Source: Cruoricaptor ignavus
GTDB lineage: Bacteria; Bacteroidota; Bacteroidia; Flavobacteriales; Weeksellaceae
Direction: 5' to 3'
Assembly (NCBI RefSeq): GCF_900141665.1
Contig: NZ_FQYI01000011.1
Span: forward strand, 1-64,000
DNA length: 64,000 nucleotides
The notes below the pieces were generated by a model. It worked only from the letters and a program-made list of their open reading frames with translations, had not been told where the DNA came from and made no database searches. This document shows positions 61,867 to 64,000 of this stretch, one piece after another (position 1 is the stretch's first letter; each line of letters begins with the position of its first letter). Both the position numbers and the translations under genes were made by a program.

Positions 61867-62094
61867 ATGAAGACACTTTCGCTAAAATTAGACGATGATC
61901 TTTTCACGGAAGTGGAAAAGTATCGGCAAAAGCCGAGAAACCGTTTCTTTAATGAAGCTATCGCCTTTTATCTTCAGGAAAAGAAACGGGAAGCGCTCCG
62001 TGAGCAGTTCAGGTTAAGTTCGTTGCTTGTGCGCGAAGATAATATGGAAGTTCTGCGGGAATTCGAAGCCTTGGAAGATGAAATACAGGAATGA
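61867..62094 (+). CDS. Ribbon-helix-helix antitoxin (MazE role)
   Basis: A 75-residue protein. MKTLSLKLDDDLFTEVEKYR is a ribbon-helix-helix strand and helix, and RNRFFNEAIAFYLQEKKRE completes the CopG-type fold. The acidic C-terminus (MEVLREFEALEDEIQE) should bind the toxin. The start at 61867 is fixed by the -7 element; earlier residues in the frame overlap radA and the operator. The toxin gene overlaps its 3' end by 17 bases. Confidence 0.85.
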   Translation: MKTLSLKLDDDLFTEVEKYRQKPRNRFFNEAIAFYLQEKKREALREQFRLSSLLVREDNMEVLREFEALEDEIQE

Positions 62095-62416
62095 GATTTG
62101 GCTTGCAGATTTAAATCCGAGAATCGGCGCGGAAGCCGGAAAAGTACGCCCGGTTGTCATCATTCAAACAGATTTGCTCAATGAGCACGGCCACACTTCC
62201 ACGCTAGTTTGCCCGATAACCACAAATGTGCGCAAAGCACCGCTGGTAAGGGTTTTCCTGAAAGAAGATACGGACGGTGTGCTGACTGATAGTGAAATTA
62301 TGGTGGATCAAATCAGAGCCATCGACAATTCCCGCTTCGTAAAGCGGCTTGGAAGGATTACCAAAAAGCAGCAGGAAATTCTGGACGAATCGCTGAAAGC
62401 AATGCTCGATTTATGA
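62078..62416 (+). CDS. MazF/PemK-family endoribonuclease toxin
   Basis: A 112-residue toxin that cuts mRNA. YRNEIWLADLNPRIGAEAGK and VRPVVIIQTDLLN are the classic first strands, TSTLVCPITTNVRKAP and SEIMVDQIRAIDNSRFVKR complete the active-site surface (Arg and Thr residues). The start is set at 62078 (MKYRNEIW) inside the antitoxin gene. Its stop overlaps the acpH-like start by 4 bases (ATGA), an unusual link to lipid metabolism. Confidence 0.93.
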   Translation: MKYRNEIWLADLNPRIGAEAGKVRPVVIIQTDLLNEHGHTSTLVCPITTNVRKAPLVRVFLKEDTDGVLTDSEIMVDQIRAIDNSRFVKRLGRITKKQQEILDESLKAMLDL

Positions 62417-63009
62417 ACCACCTTGCCCACGCTTTTTTGTCGTTTTCCGATGAGCAGTTGGTAGGCAATATGATGGCGGATTTCATCCGAAACCGTGAGC
62501 GTTTCCTGTATCCCGCGGAAATCCAGAAGGGCATTGCGCTGCACCGCGAAATCGATTCTTATACCGATGCGCACGCTGAAATCCGTGAGGCGAAAAAGGT
62601 TTTCAAGCCAATCGTCGGGCTGTATGCCGGTGCTTTTGTGGATGTGAGTTTCGATTATTTTCTCGCGGAAAAACTGGCGGAAAATCAGCGGGATTTTAAA
62701 CGATTCACACAAAAAACTTACCGCACGCTTTTCCGTTTCAGCGATGTTTTGCCAAAAAATTTCCTTGCCGTTTTGGAAAATATGGCAAAAAACGACTGGC
62801 TTTTTAATTATCAAACGGAAAAAGGCATCTTCTATTCCTTCCAAAATGTTCTGAACAAGGCTAGATATCTGGATCCGCAACTTCCTGTTTTTGAAGTGTT
62901 TACAGAAAATAAAGCGCAGCTTAGGCAGCATTTCGTAAATTTCTTCCCGGATTTGCAGCTTCACGCTGAGAATTTTGCGAAAAACTGGAATGGTTGGCAA
63001 AAAAAATAG
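62413..63009 (+). CDS. acpH: Acyl carrier protein phosphodiesterase
   Basis: A 198-residue AcpH (DUF479) protein that removes the 4'-phosphopantetheine arm from acyl carrier protein. MNHLAHAFLSF, VGNMMADFIRNR, HREIDSYTDAHAEIREAK and FVDVSFDYFLA contain the expected His/Asp metal site of this HD-like family. It overlaps the toxin gene by 4 bases, so it is cotranslated with mazF. Confidence 0.92.
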   Translation: MNHLAHAFLSFSDEQLVGNMMADFIRNRERFLYPAEIQKGIALHREIDSYTDAHAEIREAKKVFKPIVGLYAGAFVDVSFDYFLAEKLAENQRDFKRFTQKTYRTLFRFSDVLPKNFLAVLENMAKNDWLFNYQTEKGIFYSFQNVLNKARYLDPQLPVFEVFTENKAQLRQHFVNFFPDLQLHAENFAKNWNGWQKK

Positions 63010-63036
63010 CGTAACTTTCCCGAATATTTTCTGAAT

Positions 63037-64000
63037 ATGGCAAAAAAAGAACGCTTTCTCTCGCTCGATGTTTTCCGCGGAATGACCGTGGCACTGATGA
63101 TTCTGGTGAACAATCCCGGTTCCTGGGACCACATTTATCCTGCGCTGGAACACGCCAAGTGGAACGGTTTTCTGGGCGCAGATTTCGTGTTCCCGTTCTT
63201 CCTTTTTGCGATGGGCAACGCTTTCGCTTTCGTAATGCCCGGTTTGCGCGAAAAGGGAACCGCATTTTTCCTGAAAAAAGTTCTGAAACGCTCGGTGATC
63301 ATCTTTCTCATCGGGCTGGGCCTGAACTGGCTGCCGTTTTTCAAATGGCAGGATGATCAGCTGGTTTTCAGAGCCTGGGAGGAAGTTCGCATAATGGGCG
63401 TTCTGCAGCGCATCGCCATTGCCTACCTGTTTTCCGCGCTCATCATTTACTTTTTCAAAAACCGCGGCGCAATGATAATCAGCACCCTGATTCTCATCGT
63501 ATATACCTGGTTTTGTGTGAGATACGATGCCGCAAATCCGGAAAGCGCTTTCGGTGCAAGTATTGATAAAATGATTCTCGGCGAAAATCATATGTACAAA
63601 GGCGAAGGCTATCCCTTTGATCCTGAAGGACTTGTGACCACGATTCCTACGATTGTCCAGGTGATTTTCGGATATTTTGCCGGGTGGTTCATCATAAATA
63701 AAGGGAAAAATCTGCGGATGATTCGTCAGCTTTTGCTGATGGGAATCGGCATCACGATTCTCGGTTTGCTTTGGGCAGAAGTTTCTCCGCTGAACAAAAA
63801 AATCTGGAGCAGCAGCTATGTAGTTTTCAGCACTGGCTTGGCCTGCGTGCTCATCAGCATCCTGATTTATCTCATTGAGATTAAGGACTTTAAGGGTTTT
63901 CTTACCCGCTTCTTCGATGCTTTCGGAAAAAATCCGCTGTTTATTTTCGTGCTCAGCGGCGTTATTCCAAGGCTGCAATCGCTGATTAGAATTGAGGATA
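63037..64000 (+). CDS. NagX/DUF5009-type membrane acyltransferase, 3' end missing
   Basis: The frame is open from ATG 63037 to the window edge (321 codons visible). The opening KERFLSLDVFRGMTVALMIL and the region GFLGADFVFPFFLFAMG are typical of the heparan-alpha-glucosaminide N-acetyltransferase / NagX family, with eight or more membrane helices. RIMGVLQRIAIAYLFSAL and the FDPEGLVTTIPTIVQVIFGY loop, which carries the active-site region, are present. It may acetylate amino sugars or act in N-acetylglucosamine use. The C-terminus lies beyond the window. Confidence 0.9.
   Translation, partial: MAKKERFLSLDVFRGMTVALMILVNNPGSWDHIYPALEHAKWNGFLGADFVFPFFLFAMGNAFAFVMPGLREKGTAFFLKKVLKRSVIIFLIGLGLNWLPFFKWQDDQLVFRAWEEVRIMGVLQRIAIAYLFSALIIYFFKNRGAMIISTLILIVYTWFCVRYDAANPESAFGASIDKMILGENHMYKGEGYPFDPEGLVTTIPTIVQVIFGYFAGWFIINKGKNLRMIRQLLLMGIGITILGLLWAEVSPLNKKIWSSSYVVFSTGLACVLISILIYLIEIKDFKGFLTRFFDAFGKNPLFIFVLSGVIPRLQSLIRIED

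Noticed and set aside
62308-63978. A 556-codon open frame on the minus strand opposite acpH and the NagX-like gene
   Set aside because: It is the antisense of two clear genes. The translation is rich in His, Phe, Asn and Arg with no domain, and it crosses gene boundaries.

Overview
The window is chromosomal DNA of a member of the phylum Bacteroidota, class Flavobacteriia, most likely a Chryseobacterium/Kaistella-like member of the Weeksellaceae. The grounds are protein flavour throughout, a type IX secretion cargo protein, bacillithiol synthase BshA, flavobacterial DUF families (DUF2851, DUF4230, DUF4254, DUF4292, DUF4407), and many copies of the Bacteroidota -7 promoter element TAnnTTTG. Assignments come from reading motifs, not from a database search. 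No rRNA, tRNA or CRISPR array was seen.

Layout. 1-0.8 kb: the 3' part of an IS982-type element that has cut into a DUF2007 gene, which also carries a 4-base frameshift. 0.9-4.6 kb: a TolC / HlyD / ABC-2 permease export operon with no ATPase gene. 4.6-10.1 kb: an accessory island. It holds a divergent regulator and Panacea-antitoxin/toxin-like locus, a 99-bp multi-stem DNA element, 1.2 kb of gene-free diverged direct repeats, a minus-strand phage-like cassette (MARQ-type 249-aa protein, DUF5675, holin-like protein, one-TM protein), a small regulator and a promoter-to-terminator RNA candidate just before der. 10.1-25.6 kb: mostly housekeeping genes (der, upp, comF, queD, lpxH, ABC-F, M3 peptidase, DUF2851, bshA) with small accessory inserts (GxxExxY flanked by repeats, LuxE-like plus nuclease, a YoeB toxin-antitoxin pair). 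25.6-27.2 kb: a PmeII-like restriction-modification pair. 27.2-41 kb: envelope and metabolism genes (family 3 glycosidase, ribA, tatA, envC-like, DUF4292, sugar nucleotidyltransferase, flippase, pyrC, DECR-like reductase, clpB). 41.1-47.3 kb: a seven-gene minus-strand membrane cluster built around two DUF4407-topology proteins, a membrane transglutaminase-like protein and a lipoprotein, with no known function. 47.5-64 kb: DUF892 protein, two enoyl-CoA hydratase-like genes, dtd, a degenerate Rieske lipoprotein, greA, a HIT protein, clpX, a T9SS cargo gene pair, a TlpA-like thioredoxin, yidC, pyrG, radA, mazEF with acpH, and a partial NagX-like membrane acyltransferase.

Three cross-cutting patterns stand out. 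First, in several genes (queD, pyrC, clpX, mazE, and less perfectly radA, bshA and the TlpA-like gene) the -7 box ends only 4-5 bases before the start codon, which predicts leaderless mRNAs. Second, intergenic spaces carry heptamer and hexamer microsatellites built from a small set of words (TTTGCCT, CTTGGCT, GTAAAAA, TTTAAAG, AACCTC). The last word also appears inside the ABC-F coding sequence. Third, greA, and possibly der, has a strong intrinsic terminator between promoter and gene, suggesting attenuation or release of a small leader RNA.

The best candidates for undescribed biology are the MARQ/DUF5675/holin cassette with its repeats and small regulator, the DUF4407-centred membrane cluster, and the Panacea-linked toxin-like pair next to the structured element.
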